A stretch of DNA of 64,000 nt. It comes from Cymodocea nodosa. Its lineage: Eukaryota; Streptophyta; Magnoliopsida; Alismatales; Cymodoceaceae. The notes under the pieces were generated by a model that was given only the letters and a program-made list of their open reading frames with translations, was not told the origin of the DNA and made no database searches. Shown piece after piece: positions 23,507 through 34,960 of the stretch (position 1 is its first letter; each line of letters begins with the position of its first letter). The position numbers and the translations under genes are program-made. The stretch covers positions 9,139,501 to 9,203,500 of the forward strand of contig CM072342.1 in the NCBI GenBank assembly GCA_036874045.1, in the 5' to 3' direction.

Positions 23507-24081
23507 TGTTGAGTATTTTTGCTTTAATGATGTGTACTGAATGAAAATAATCATATTTGCTCAATTACTATTGCTTGTGAAAAGAAATTAAAATCATCAA
23601 TTAATACAGAAAAAGCTTACTGATATAAATACTTGTCTGTACTGGATCTGAAGTTAATATCTAGTCGTTTCGTTGCATTAATTTCTCATTTAGCTAAACA
23701 TTAAGTTAACGTGTGTTTTTATTGAAAAGCATGATATGTTTTAATGTTATACCTTTTGTATCATGAACAGTGCACGTTTAGACAACTCGTTAAGTTAGAG
23801 TTTTGTTTGTATAGAGGTCATGTGAGAACTCGTTAAGTTAGTGAGTAAAAGAAGAGACGAACTCGTTAAGTTAGTGTTATACACGTGGTGAAATTATAAG
23901 TTACGAATGTTGTATTGTATCACGTGAGGTGCACATGTTTAACTCGTTAAGTTAACATAACTAAACGCGTTGAGTTGCTATATTGAACACTAAGGCAGCG
24001 CGTTAGGTTAGCGTTATAAACTTAAGTTGTTATTTTTGCACGTGGTAAAATTCTTATTATAAAAACATTTGTTTATTACTA

Positions 24082-24205
24082 GTTCGTTGAGTTATCATAA
24101 CACAACGGAAATGGTTCGTTGAGTTATCATAACACAACGAAGATGGTTCGTTGAGATAGCATAATACCACAGACATAGTTCGTTGAGTTAGCTACAGTAC
24201 TTGTC
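24082..24205 (+). repeat. Four tandem 32-bp hairpin units in the 5' LTR
   Basis: Units begin with GTTCGTTGAG at 24082, 24114, 24146 and 24178, exactly 32 bases apart. In the first two, CGTTG-A-GTTAT is followed by one base and ATAAC-A-CAACG, an imperfect 23-base palindrome. The array is repeated in the 3' LTR at 33561, 33593, 33625 and 33657. Confidence 0.9.
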
Positions 24206-24507
24206 ACGTGAAATGACACATGAGGAACTTGTTAAGTTAGAAACGTTAAGTTATATATATACTTGTGTTACTTGTTTAGTTAACATTAAAGTAACGACTT
24301 CTTATTACACTGATGAAAAACTTTTGGATGAGAAAGTTTATTTTGCAGGAAATTTTTCAGAGATCTAGGACTGATGATTAAAGAAAATTCGAAATATAAA
24401 CGTGGGTTAGAACGTGTGTGTTTCGATGAAGGAAAAAGAAAAGACGTGGAGAAGTGGAAAACTGGTGGTGGTTAAACGTGAAGGATATGCATGAAATGAA
24501 GATACAG

Positions 24508-24515
24508 TATAAAAG
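24508..24515 (+). promoter_or_regulatory. TATA box of the 5' LTR
   Basis: TATAAAAG in CAG-TATAAAAGGCATAG, also conserved in the 3' LTR and in the outer LTR. Confidence 0.7.
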
Positions 24516-25077
24516 GCATAGAATTCTCGTTGATCAATTTATCCTTGCACACAAAAAGAAAAATCTTTTCAAGGATCAAACCATCCCTGCACACCAAAAG
24601 AAAAATCTTTTTCAGGGATCAAAAACACCTCTTCTCGGGGAAAATCTCTCAAGTGGAAGAAAGTTCAGTGAAGCATAAAAAGGTAAGATTTTCGTCACTG
24701 AAGATTTGAAGTATCAAAAGAAAGCAAATTCGGTGAAGCATGAAAAGACAAGATATTCGTCACTGAAGAATTGCTGAAGAAGAAAAAGAAGAAGAAGAAA
24801 GATCTCAAACAGGGAGAAAAGTTTTAAATTCCACAAATTAGTTTTCTCTGTTTGTAGTTATGAAATTGTTTAGATGATACATGGCATCGAAATATAATTG
24901 CATCTACAATTTCTGAGGAGAATTGAATTGTATATTGTAATTGAAATCTTGAATAAAAATGATTTTATGAAAACAATGTCTCGACTTGTTTTTGAGTTTT
25001 AAAGTTTCAATTATATTTCAGAAAATATTAAAGATGCACAATTCACCCCCTCTTGTGTAGCCATACGATACTACAAG

Positions 25078-25089
25078 TGGTATCAGAGC
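25078..25089 (+). other. Primer binding site (initiator tRNA-Met)
   Basis: TGGTATCAGAGC lies two bases after the 5' LTR. It is complementary to the 3' end of plant initiator tRNA-Met and primes minus-strand DNA. Confidence 0.95.
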
Positions 25090-25275
25090 TTTGTTAATAA
25101 TCTTTGATATAAAATCGATACCAACTTATTTAATATCATTGCTTATTCTACCTTTCTTGTTTTTAAACAGAAATTAATATCTGAGCATACGTTTAACTTT
25201 CTTGATTTAAGGCTCAAATTGTTTTAAAGTTTTTAGACTGTTTAAAATCAAATAGGTTGAAAAATCTAAGGTAAA

Positions 25276-27783
25276 ATGGCTACTGGAAGTGGTAATTTTT
25301 CTTTATATGAAGGCCAAAATCTTAATCTTCCTCCTTTATTTGATGGAATACATTTTGAATATTGGAAATATAGGATGACTGTTTTTCTTCAAAGTATAGA
25401 TCATAAGTTGTGGTTCATGATTTCTAAACCATATACTCTGTTAACTACTCCTTATAATACTTGAACAATTACTGAAAAAGAAAATGAAACTCTGAATGCT
25501 AAGGGCTTAAATATTTTATTCTGTGCATTGAGTTATGAATAGTTCAGTAAAGTGTCGGCATATAAATCTGCTTATGAGGTGTGGCATGCATTAGAAGTTT
25601 CACATGAAGGTACTTCTCAAGTTAAAGAGACAAAAATAAACATGTTGATTCATAAGTATGAACTCTTTAAGATGCATGAAGACGAAAATATTTCTGAGAT
25701 GTTTTCCAGATTTCTTGATATCATAAACTCTTTAAAATGTTTAGGAAAGAATTTTGAACAGAAGGATTTTGTGAGTAAAATTCTCATATCCCTAAGTTCT
25801 AAATGGTCTTAGAAAGTAACATCAATTGAGGAATCACAAGATTTAAATGTTTATACTATGAATGAACTTATAGGAAATTTAACAGCTTATGAAGTTCAAT
25901 TAAATGAATTATTAAGTCACAACAAACTAAAAATGAAGAAAGAAATAGCCTTCGAAATTAATTTAAATTCTGATATATCTACTGATTCTGACAAGGATTT
26001 GATTTTGCTGATTAGGAAATTCAAGAAAGCATGGAAAGCTAGGAAACAACAAAGGAACAAAAATGATAAACCCTCAACGTCAAAATCATTGAATGACAAG
26101 AATTCTTCATCTAGAAAGTATGTATGTTACAACTGTAAGAAACCTGGACATCTTTCTCCAAATTGTCCTATGAGGAAAAATGAAAAGCAAAGTAGGACAA
26201 ATTAGAAGAAGACGGCTCAGAAAACTCAGAAAAAGTTTTACAAGAAAAAGGCTTTGAAGGTCACTTGAGATGACACGTTTGAAGAGTCTGAATCTGAGGA
26301 ATCAACATCAAAATCTTCACATTCAGAAGGAGAACAAGAGTTAGAAGACGTTGCTCATGTGTGCTTCATGGCAGATGAGTCTGAGGTAATATCTGATCCT
26401 GAAAGTCATTTATATTTCAACTTTGATGAATTATTATGTGCTTATCATGCATTATTGCAAAAACTTAAAGTATGTAAATTGGAAAATAAGAATATTAGAA
26501 AATCTTCATCCATTATGGAAGAAGAAAATTGTTTCATGTCTACTACTTTAGAAAAGTTTAAATGTGATAATGAAAATCATGCTAGAGATTTGCAAAAATT
26601 TAGATTTAATGAATCTATCTTGCATGAACAAATAGAGAATATAAATGTTGAACAATTAAAGATAGAATCTGAAAATGAAATATTGAGAAACAATATAAAT
26701 GAACTTGAATTTAAGATAGATAAATTAAAACTGAGAGAGCAAGATTTAAATTCTACCTTTGAGAAATGGAATTTAAGTCAAACTAAGTTAGACAAACTAA
26801 CTAGTACCCCTGCAGTGTCTTATAAATTTGGCTTAGGATTTGATTATCTTGAATATCCTGAATCTCAAGCCAATAAAGGATTTATTAGTTGCAGTTCAAG
26901 TAAATCTAAGACTAAAATTCCTTTTATTATGAAACAAGGTAATAAATATGTAGAAGTAGGTACTTCAAGGGATGAATCATGCAGTAATAATATAAATCAA
27001 TGTGATTTGTCAAATTGTACTTCTAACATGACTATAAATGTTTCTAAAAATTTTGTTTATTATTCTGGAAATTCAGTTTCTAATGTTTCTAAAATTTCAG
27101 ATAATCGTAGTAAACTGAAAATTCAGAAACCTGAGCATGTAATTCAATACACTGGTATTAGACCAATTACTCATTCTGCATGTCATAAAACAAAAAATTC
27201 TTGTGCAGAAAAAGATTTTGTATGTACGGAAAGTGTTAATACAAGTACAAAATCTTGGTATGAACTTACAGAAATGTATAAACATGACCAAAATAAATTA
27301 ACATCTGATAAAAATATGTTTGGTCTTGATTATACTACATTTGAAAACAAAAAGAATGATTGCAAAAGCAATAATGCTATATGTGAGTATGAAGCTAATG
27401 ATAAATCAATAGTACTTACAACTAATAAGAATATAAATGATAATGTTAAACTATTTTTAAACAAAAAGAAGAAATATGCGTTTAATGAACTTGGTCCTCA
27501 ACAACATTGGGTACTAAGAAAAAGTTTTTCTTAATTTGTGTTGCAGGAGAAAACAACATCAAAATGGATCTTGGATAGTGGAGCGTCAAGTCACAAGACC
27601 GGACAAAAAAGTCTATTACAAAATTTTACAAATACCATGAAAGGAAGTGTAACATTTCGAAACAAAAGCAAAGATAAAATCATAGGTATGGGCAATGTTC
27701 AAATAACTCCTACTTGTGTTATTTCGAATGTACTATTTGTAGAAAACCTAGGTTTTAATTTGCTGAGTGTCATAAATGGATAA
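25276..27783 (+). pseudogene. Copia gag and aspartic protease, single frame with stops
   Basis: The start MATGSGNFSLYEGQNL and LFDGIHFEYWKYRM are typical of Sirevirus gag (UBN2-type). The whole stretch stays in one frame. KYELFKMHEDENISEMFSRF follows, then an intact CCHC knuckle CYNCKKPGHLSPNC at about 26125, a long acidic and coiled-coil region (26359-27530), GPQQHWV, and the protease with WILDSGASSHKT. In-frame stops are at 25462 (TGA where another copy has Trp), near 25540, 25810, 26203, 26266 and 27532. After NLLSV (27770) the sequence jumps to RT, so GAG-pre-integrase, integrase and most of RT are missing. Confidence 0.9.
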
Positions 27784-28594
27784 AGATATATTTTTAAATC
27801 AGGAAAAATATGCAGATGAAATGCTTAAGAAATTTAATTTTAATGATACAAGGATTCGAGGAACTCCTATGAGTACTACTTTAAAGTTAGATATTGATGA
27901 CATAGGAAAATCTATAGATCAAAGAAAATACAGAAGTATGATTGGTTCTTTACTTTATTTGACTGCTAGTAGACCTGATATTATGTTTGTTGTGTGTGTT
28001 TGTGCTAGATTTCAATCTAATCCTAAAGAATCACACTTAATTGTAGTTAAAAGAATATTTAGATATATACAAGGAACTAAAAATTTCGGACTGTATTATT
28101 CTAAGGATAGTTCAATAGATCTTATAGGATATACTAATGCTGATTATGCAGGATCTAAATCTGAGAGAAAGAGTACCAGTGGCACATGTCAATTATTGGG
28201 AAATAATTTGGTGTCATGGTTTAGTAAAAAGCAAAACTGTGTAGCACTTTCTATTATAGAAGCTGAATATGTTGCTGCTGCATTGTGTTGCACTCAGATT
28301 CTGTGGATAAGGCAAACTTTAGAAGATTTTGGATTATCTTATGATACAACTAAGATTTATTGTGACAGTAGTTCTGCAATAAATCTTTCCAAAAATCCTG
28401 TATTACATTCAAGAGCAAAGCATATAGAGGTTAGACATCATTTTCTAAGAGATAACGTAATTAAAGGAAAAATTAAATTAGAATTTGTGTCTAGTAAAAA
28501 TCAATTAGCTAATATATTTACAAAACCTCTAGACGAAAATACATTATGCAACATTAGATTAAATTTAGGTATTTGTAGGCTATGTGATGTGTAA
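27776..28594 (+). pseudogene. Copia RT C-terminus and RNase H (open, 272 codons)
   Basis: The open frame begins within RT just after the catalytic region (FLNQEKYADEMLKKF), continues through [14 protein letters not shown] and has RNase H motifs ADYAGSKS, EAEYVAAALC and IYCDSSSAINLSKN, ending LGICRLCDV. RNase H residues look intact, unlike the copy at 1-751. It lies in a different frame from the protease because of the deletion joint at about 27770-27780. Compared with 41963-52033 without its inserted element, about 2.1 kb is missing. Confidence 0.9.
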
Positions 28595-30181
28595 AATGCT
28601 TAATCTTCACATAAAAAGATAAATATTATTGATGATGTTGTTCACCTCATAGATATTATATACTTATTATAAATATCTAAAGTAATATCTAAACTGCTGC
28701 TTAAGATACTATGTATTTATTGTAAAATCATAGTAGTATCTTATTGATTTTAAGTAGTTTATCAATTTTAATGGTTTTTATGATTTTAAGTGGAAGTGTA
28801 AATGAAAAACATTAAATACTTCTGACATTCTAAAATTTTGATTAAATGTTTTCTTTGAATCAAGGAAAATGCATATGATCATGCATAAATTTGACTTAAT
28901 TGATTAAACTTGTAGAATAAGTTATATGTAACTCATCTTAAACTGTTAATCAAAAGTATAAGCTTATTGAAACTGATTCATATTCTTAGTACAATCATAG
29001 AAGTAAAAATTGTATTAGATTTATGTTTTATTGCATCTGTATTAATGGAATACATATATACTGTGCTTAAAATGAAAAATACTTACAAAGTGAAAATCTT
29101 TGAGAGTTTATTGATTAGTTTGATCACGAGCCTTTTGTACTTGAGCAGATAGGTATGTAAGGATTGTTGTCCTGAAAAAGGATTCTTTAAATCTAACAAC
29201 CTAAGGTACTGATCAGATCTAGGATTGTTGACTGAAAGCTCATTACACGGGTACATTAGAAAGCTCTTGTATGATTCAAGCTTTTCAAACCAACTTTTAA
29301 AGAAAATTATCAATATTTACTGTTTTGAAAAGAACAAGTTGTTTCATTAGTTATAGATATTTTTGAATTGCATATAGTTTATACCAATATGACTACTGAT
29401 TTATTGAATCAACATTAGTACTTTTGAAAACGTTTATTTGAGATACATTCTTTTATTCTCCTTGAATTAATCGAATTGAGTTCAAAGTTGTGTTTTGATT
29501 CATATACAGTAGGAATTGATTCTAGAAATCATTTTTGATGATGTCAGGATAACGAAAGTCTCTGAAAATAAAATGTAAAAGTATAGTTATACTTAACATC
29601 TATTGTCACTACAAGTATATTTTGTATTTTGATTGAATATATTTGAAGTATATTTGTAGGGGGAGCATTAACAATGTCAAAAACAGATTAATATAATTTA
29701 AAATACCAATCTTAGTTAATCTGAATTAATGTCCTCTTAAAATCTTGATGAAATAATTTAAAAAGACAAATAAACTATTCTAGATTCAAAAGACAAAATG
29801 TTCAAATAGTTTACAATGTTCTCAAGATAATGTTAAGTTTAGCATGTGTGTTGTTTTCGGAAGGTTTTAGTTGGAAGCATCTGAAACTTGTTTAAGTGTA
29901 CTAACTAGACGTTATGTTAGATAAGGTAACGTGTAAAACTGCCTCTAGACAGTGTTTTACTCGTTAGGTTAGTTAACTCAATGAGTTATACTTGAATATT
30001 TCGGGTACCTTGATTGAATAAACTTTATTCAATATTTATTTAATTTCTAAACCTGACTTCTCTTCACGTTGAGTTATATGCCTAAAAACCCTATTTAAAC
30101 ACTTATTACACAGGGACTTAGGTTATTTGTAAACTTTGTTAAGAAAATCTTTCCTACTTGTTGTTGTTACAATCTACGACG
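28595..30181 (+). other. Post-pol spacer of the inner Sirevirus
   Basis: No gene. It matches 752-2352. It holds the 130-base conserved block (29110-29290), a polypurine motif GTAGGGGGAGCATT (about 29657), and near 29950 ACTCGTTAGGTTAG and AACTCAATGAGTTA. It leads into the additional ORF. It is unclear whether the ORF is expressed from an internal promoter or by splicing. Confidence 0.8.
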
Positions 30182-32479
30182 ATGGTCTCCAAGTTCTACA
30201 AAGGTCGTGGCAGAGGAAAAGGCAAAAGCAGAAGAGATGCAATAGGAAAAGAAATAGAGAATGATGAAGTTCCACGTACTTGGTTCAAGAAAATATTTCG
30301 AGTGGACAAAAGTTTAGAAGAACTTTATAGAGATTACTTCTTTTCTCAGGATATATTAGATGAAGTTAGACAAGAACTTCAACATACTGATGCAAGTATT
30401 ACATACATGGGTATTCGAAGTAAATATGATAGAGAATATAGAATGAAATGTGCTGAGATTGCATTTTTGGAACAGTATGCAAAATATTTGGAAAAAGGTG
30501 TAGGTTCATCAAATAGAACTCCTCAAACTCCTATAAACGGTACAAGACTACATGCATTTGAGGAAGAGCATGAATTAGCTATCCCTACTACTTTATATTA
30601 AAAACAAGTAGAATCAGATATTGCTGTAGACAAAACAAAAGTTGATAGTCTTCAAAAGGCCGTTGCAATAGAAAGTGCCTTAGAAGAATTAAAGCAGAAA
30701 ACTTTTATGGATCAATTTGAAAAGAAAGCAGCAATACTTGAAAAGGAGAAACAAAATTGTTATAGAAGAAGGAAAGTCAGAAAAATTATGTCTAAGGAAA
30801 CAAAGTCTATTGAAAAGGGAAAATCAAATGAAAATTTATTTTCAAAGGACAATGTATGTCTAGATATTGTACCTTATTGTGCATCTGATAAACTCATCAG
30901 TTCTGAACACACTGAAACTGATGAAGATAATGAGACTTTATTTTCCCTTGCTAGAAAACTTGAGAAGAAATCCAAGTCAAATATGAGCTCAAGTTTTTCT
31001 ATTAGTACAAGTCCTGATGATGTAGAAATTGACAAATCAGAGCATCAGGCACCTGACATTGAACAAGTTATTGCAGATATAATTGACAATGTTGAGGCAG
31101 TAACTAGTTCAAAGGCTGAATTATTTGGAGTAGCAGATATTGAAAATGTTAAGACTCTAGAAGAGCTAAAAGTTAACCAACCTTCTACGGAATCTATAGA
31201 AGTAAAGTTTGAGAATTCACAGCATGAATCAATGAAAATATCTGTTGAACAAAATGAACAATTATAGACAGATACACCGGCTGTAGAATTTGTGGAATAA
31301 TTGTACTCTGAACATTCTATAGAGATTGAATAGATGAATGTTGAGCATATTGACAATGTTCCTAACACTGTTGAAGCTGAAGAATCAAGCTTACCTGAGT
31401 AGCTTCAAGATAATATTTTGGAAGAGGAATAACATGACATTCATTTTGAAGAAGAGGCTCTTGAAGATGAATTAAACACTGAATCACGACTTCAAGTTTC
31501 ACCTTCTTTGTGTACAATATTAAAAATTCAAGGTAATGCAATTCATTTTAGATCTAAAGAAGTATTGCAGAAATACAATAATTTGATTACATGTCAGATT
31601 CTGCATGCACGTCCAATAAAATTCAGAAATTTGATGGAAATAAGAGATATGTTTGAGTTTTAAGGCCTCATTAAATTCTTACCAGTAGGAACGAAATGGA
31701 AGCAATACACAGAGCTTATTGCAGCTTTTTATAGCAATCTGGTCAAGAATGGAAATTTTCTGAAAACTCAAATAAATGAACAGGAGTTTATATTGTCTCC
31801 TAAGTTAATTTTTGAAGTTTTAAGATTAAAGAATGAAGGTGTTGTTTCCAATAGATTTGACATAATAAGACAACTGGAATGGAACATTCAGTCTTTATCA
31901 AAAATTCCAAATGTATATTCTAAAATGAGATTAATGGAAAATCTGAATGCAGAGGCAAGGTTTATTGCAAATATATTACATGCAAATTTATTTTAGAGAG
32001 TTGGACACAATATGGAAGTCAGCAGAAGTTGTTTATATGCAACTTATAGCTTGCTGAAAAGAATTCAAATCAATTGGTTTGATGTTTTCACTTCTCAACT
32101 ATAGCATATGAGTTCAAAGTTATTTTATGGTGATGCTGTATGTAGACTCATTGCAAGCCAATTGAATTTATCCGACTGGCCCTCTGAAATTAAAGGCATG
32201 AGAGCATTTAGTGTCAAAGATTTGCAAAAATTCCAGGCCATGCATACACCTCAACGACAACAACAACAACAACCTGATATAGACCATATACAACAACAAT
32301 AACAAAGTTATTCAGTTCAAGCAGAATAGCAAACCCAGCTACCTCCTGACTTAGATGCAGTGCTTAACGACATCAGAAATGATATTAGGCATCTAGGAGA
32401 TAAAATATGTAATGCTATAAGTGATATACTTAGGAGGGGTCGCTCACTGTTTTTGTTTGTTTCTGAATACAAAATGTAA
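30182..32479 (+). pseudogene. Additional ORF of Sirevirus family 2 (766 codons with stops)
   Basis: Starting MVSKFYKGRGRGKGKSRRD (a start 24 bases upstream is also open), one frame runs to TAA at 32477 with no frameshift. Eleven stops interrupt it, all TAA or TAG. The N-terminal third is basic, then coiled (VRQELQHTDASITYMGIRSK). The middle is acidic and Ser-rich. The C-terminal domain (31550-32200) has ELIAAFYSNLVKNG, KLIFEVLRLKNEG, RIQINWFDVF and SSKLFYGDAV, followed by a Gln-rich tail. No transmembrane segment is evident, unlike family 1. I relate the C-terminal domain to the plant 'putative plant transposon protein' family (PF20167) by pattern only. Confidence 0.85.
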
Positions 32480-32940
32480 TGTTTGTATTACTTGTTTGAT
32501 TCATTGAACAATACATTTTTCTGTAAATGTGTTCAATTATTATTCTTGTTTACAGAAATTGTTGTTGTAATTCTCTTATATATGTATATATATTCTCTGT
32601 AATTATCTTTTTGATTAATGACAAAAAGGGGGAGAAATATTATAAAAGATGATTATGATCTTAATTGCATATATATATTATAAAAGGAGATGCTATTGAA
32701 TGGTTATTGTAATCTGACAAATGATAATTAGAAAACTGATACTTATATAATTATTGACATTTGAGAGTTTTAGTTCTGAGAGGTAAAATTTACACAAACA
32801 ATAGAAATAAGCTTAAGTGAACTTAAGTCAACAAACAAGTCTGTTGAATTAAAAGTTAACCCAACGAAGGTGCTTTGTTGAGTTAAACATATTTCATGAT
32901 TGATTTAATATGGTTTTGTCATCATCAAAAAGGGGGAGAT
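32480..32940 (+). other. 3' untranslated region with two polypurine tracts
   Basis: AAAAAGGGGGAGA at 32623 and AAAAAGGGGGAGAT at 32927-32940; the second ends at the LTR border. Between them lies TTAACCCAACGAAGG followed by GTTGAGTTAAAC, one more inverted half-site pair. Confidence 0.85.
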
Positions 32941-34553
32941 TGTTGAGTATTTTTGTTTTGATGATGTGTGTTGAATGAAAATAATCATATTTGCTCAATT
33001 ACTATTGCTTGTGAAAAGAAATTAAAATCATCAATTAATACAGAAAAAGCTTACCGATATAAATACTTGTCTGTATTGGATCTGAAGTTAATATCTAGTC
33101 ATTTCATTGCATTAATTTCTCATTTAGCTAAACGTTAAGTTAACGTGTGTTTTTATTGAAAAGCATGATATGTTTTAATGTTATATCTTCTGTATCATGA
33201 ACAGTGCACGTTTAGACAACTCGTTAAGTTAGAGTTTTGTTTGTATAGAGGTCACGTGAGAACTCGTTAAGTTAGAGGCTTAAAGGTTAAAATAGGTCAC
33301 GTGATAACTCGTTAAGTTAGTGAGTAAAAGAAGAGACGAACTCGTTAAGTTAGTGTTATACACGTGGTGAAATTATAAGTTACGAATGTTGTATTATATC
33401 ACGTGAGGTGCACATGTTTAACTCGTTAAGTTAACATAACTAAACGCGTTGAGTTGCTATATTGAACACTAAGGCAACACGTTAGGTTAGCGTTATAAAC
33501 TTAAGTTGTTATTTTTGCACGTGGTAAAATTCTTATTATAAAAATATTTGTTTATTACTGGTCCGTTGAGTTATCATAACACAACGGAGATGGTTCATTG
33601 AGTTATCGTAACACAATGGAGATGGTTCATTGAGATATCATAACACCACGGATATAGTTTGTTGAGTTAGCTACAGTACTTGTCACGTGAAATGGCACAT
33701 GAGGAACTCGTTAATTTAGAAACGTTAAGTTATATATATACTTGTGTTACTTGTTTAGTTAACATTAAAGTAACGACTTCTTATTACACTGATGAAAAGC
33801 TTTTGGACGAGAAAGTTTATTTTGCAGGAAATTTTATAGAGATCCAGGACTGATGATTAAAGAAAATTCGAAATATAAACGTGGGTTAGAACGTGTGTGT
33901 TTCGATAAGGAAAAAGAAAAGACGTGGAGAAGTGGAAAACTGGTGGTGGTTAAATGTGAAGGATATGCATGAAATGAAGATACAGTATAAAAGGCATAGA
34001 ATTCTCGTTGATCAATTTATCCTTGCACACAAAAAGAAAAATCTTTTCAAGGATCAAACCATCCCTGCACACCAGAAGAAAAATCTTTTCAGGGATCAAA
34101 AACACCTCTTCTCGGGGAAAATCTCTCAAGTGGAAGAAAGTTCAGTGAAGCATAAAAAGGTAAGATTTTTGTCATTGAAAATTTGAAGTATCAGAAGAAA
34201 GTAAATTCGGTAAAGCATGAAAAGACAAGATATTTGTCACTGAAGAATTGCTGAAGAAGAAAAAGAAGAAGAAGAAAGATCTCAAACAAGGAGAAAAGTT
34301 TTAAATTCTACAAATTAGTTTTCTCTCTTTGTAGTTATGAAATTGTTTAGATGATACATGGTATCGAAATATAATTGCATCTACAATTTCTGAGGAGAAT
34401 TGAATTGTATATTGTAATTGAAACCTTGAATAAAAATGATTTTATGAAAACAATGTCTCGACTTGTTTTTGAGTTTTAAAGTTTCAATTATATTTCAGTA
34501 AATATTAAAGATACACAATTCACCCCCCTCTTGTGTAGCCATACGATCCTACA
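32941..34553 (+). repeat. 3' LTR of the inner Sirevirus (1613 bp)
   Basis: It runs from TGTTGAGTATTTTTGT to ACGATCCTACA. It carries six CACGTG boxes (33253, 33298, 33361, 33400, 33518, 33684), four 32-bp hairpin units from 33561 and a TATA box at 33986. It is followed by the duplicated target TTATC. Confidence 0.93.
33986..33993 (+). promoter_or_regulatory. TATA box of the 3' LTR
   Basis: TATAAAAG, same context as 24508. Confidence 0.65.
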
Positions 34554-34558
34554 TTATC

Positions 34559-34946
34559 CCTACACACTTAAAGAAATATACTTTCAAGAATCAACACCTC
34601 TTAAGAGAAAAGTTCTTAGAAGGAAGTAATTTCGATGAAGAAGAGAAAGTCAAATATTTGTAGAAGAAGAAAAGGAAAAATATCAAATACGAAGAAATGT
34701 TTTAAATTCTACAAATTAGTTTTCTCTGTTTGAAATTATGAAATTGATTAGATTAAACATTGTATATATATCATTGCATCTACAATTTCTAAGGAGAATT
34801 GAATTTTATATTGCAATTGAAACATTGAATAAAATAATTTGAATAAAACAATGTCTTGACTTGTTTTAATTTTGAAGTTTCAATTATAGTTGAAAATGTT
34901 GAAATACACAATTCACCCCTCTCTTGTATAGTCATTTGATCCTACA
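34559..34946 (+). repeat. Outer family-2 LTR, right part
   Basis: This continues the LTR split at 23506. After the target repeat TTATC (34554-34558) it aligns with the inner LTR from its CCTTGCACACAAAAAG block and ends ATTCACCCCTCTCTTGTATA, then CCTACA at 34946. Together with 22441-23506 it makes a nearly full LTR of about 1.45 kb. Confidence 0.85.
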
Positions 34947-34948
34947 AT

Positions 34949-34960
34949 TGATATTAGAGC
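34949..34960 (+). other. Decayed primer binding site of the outer element
   Basis: TGATATTAGAGC differs from TGGTATCAGAGC by two transitions, and sits two bases after the LTR. It shows that the outer LTR is a 5' LTR. Confidence 0.75.

Larger units (their letters stand above)
23507..25075 (+). repeat. 5' LTR of the inner Sirevirus (1569 bp)
   Basis: It runs from TGTTGAGTATTTTTGC to ACGATACTACA (TG...CA). Compared with the 3' LTR it lacks 44 bases near 23825, one of two copies of a unit bounded by GTCACGTGA and AACTCGTTAAGTTAG. It contains a TATA box at 24508 and four 32-bp hairpin repeats at 24082-24205. Confidence 0.93.
23507..34553 (+). mobile_element. Complete but non-autonomous Sirevirus (family 2, 11.0 kb)
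   Basis: The element has a 5' LTR (23507-25075), primer site (25078), gag to protease (25276-27783), a truncated RT plus RNase H (27776-28594), a spacer, an additional ORF (30182-32479), polypurine tracts and a 3' LTR (32941-34553). It is flanked by TTATC on both sides and sits inside an older related LTR. Integrase and most of RT are deleted, so it could move only with enzymes supplied by another element. The LTRs show scattered single-base differences and one 44-bp length difference. Confidence 0.93.

Noticed and set aside
23297-23554. 85-codon antisense ORF
   Set aside because: It spans the border between outer LTR and inner element, so it cannot predate the insertion.
24082-24205. Regular 32-bp repeat that could be taken for a CRISPR array
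   Set aside because: Units are directly adjacent without unique spacers, lie in an LTR and are duplicated in the second LTR.
31045-31368. 107-codon antisense ORF
   Set aside because: Shadow of the acidic middle of the additional ORF on the plus strand.
30182-32479. A changed genetic code (TAA/TAG read as Gln)
   Set aside because: Pol and gag copies use TAA/TAG as true ends and other copies keep Gln at the same sites; cytosine deamination explains the pattern.
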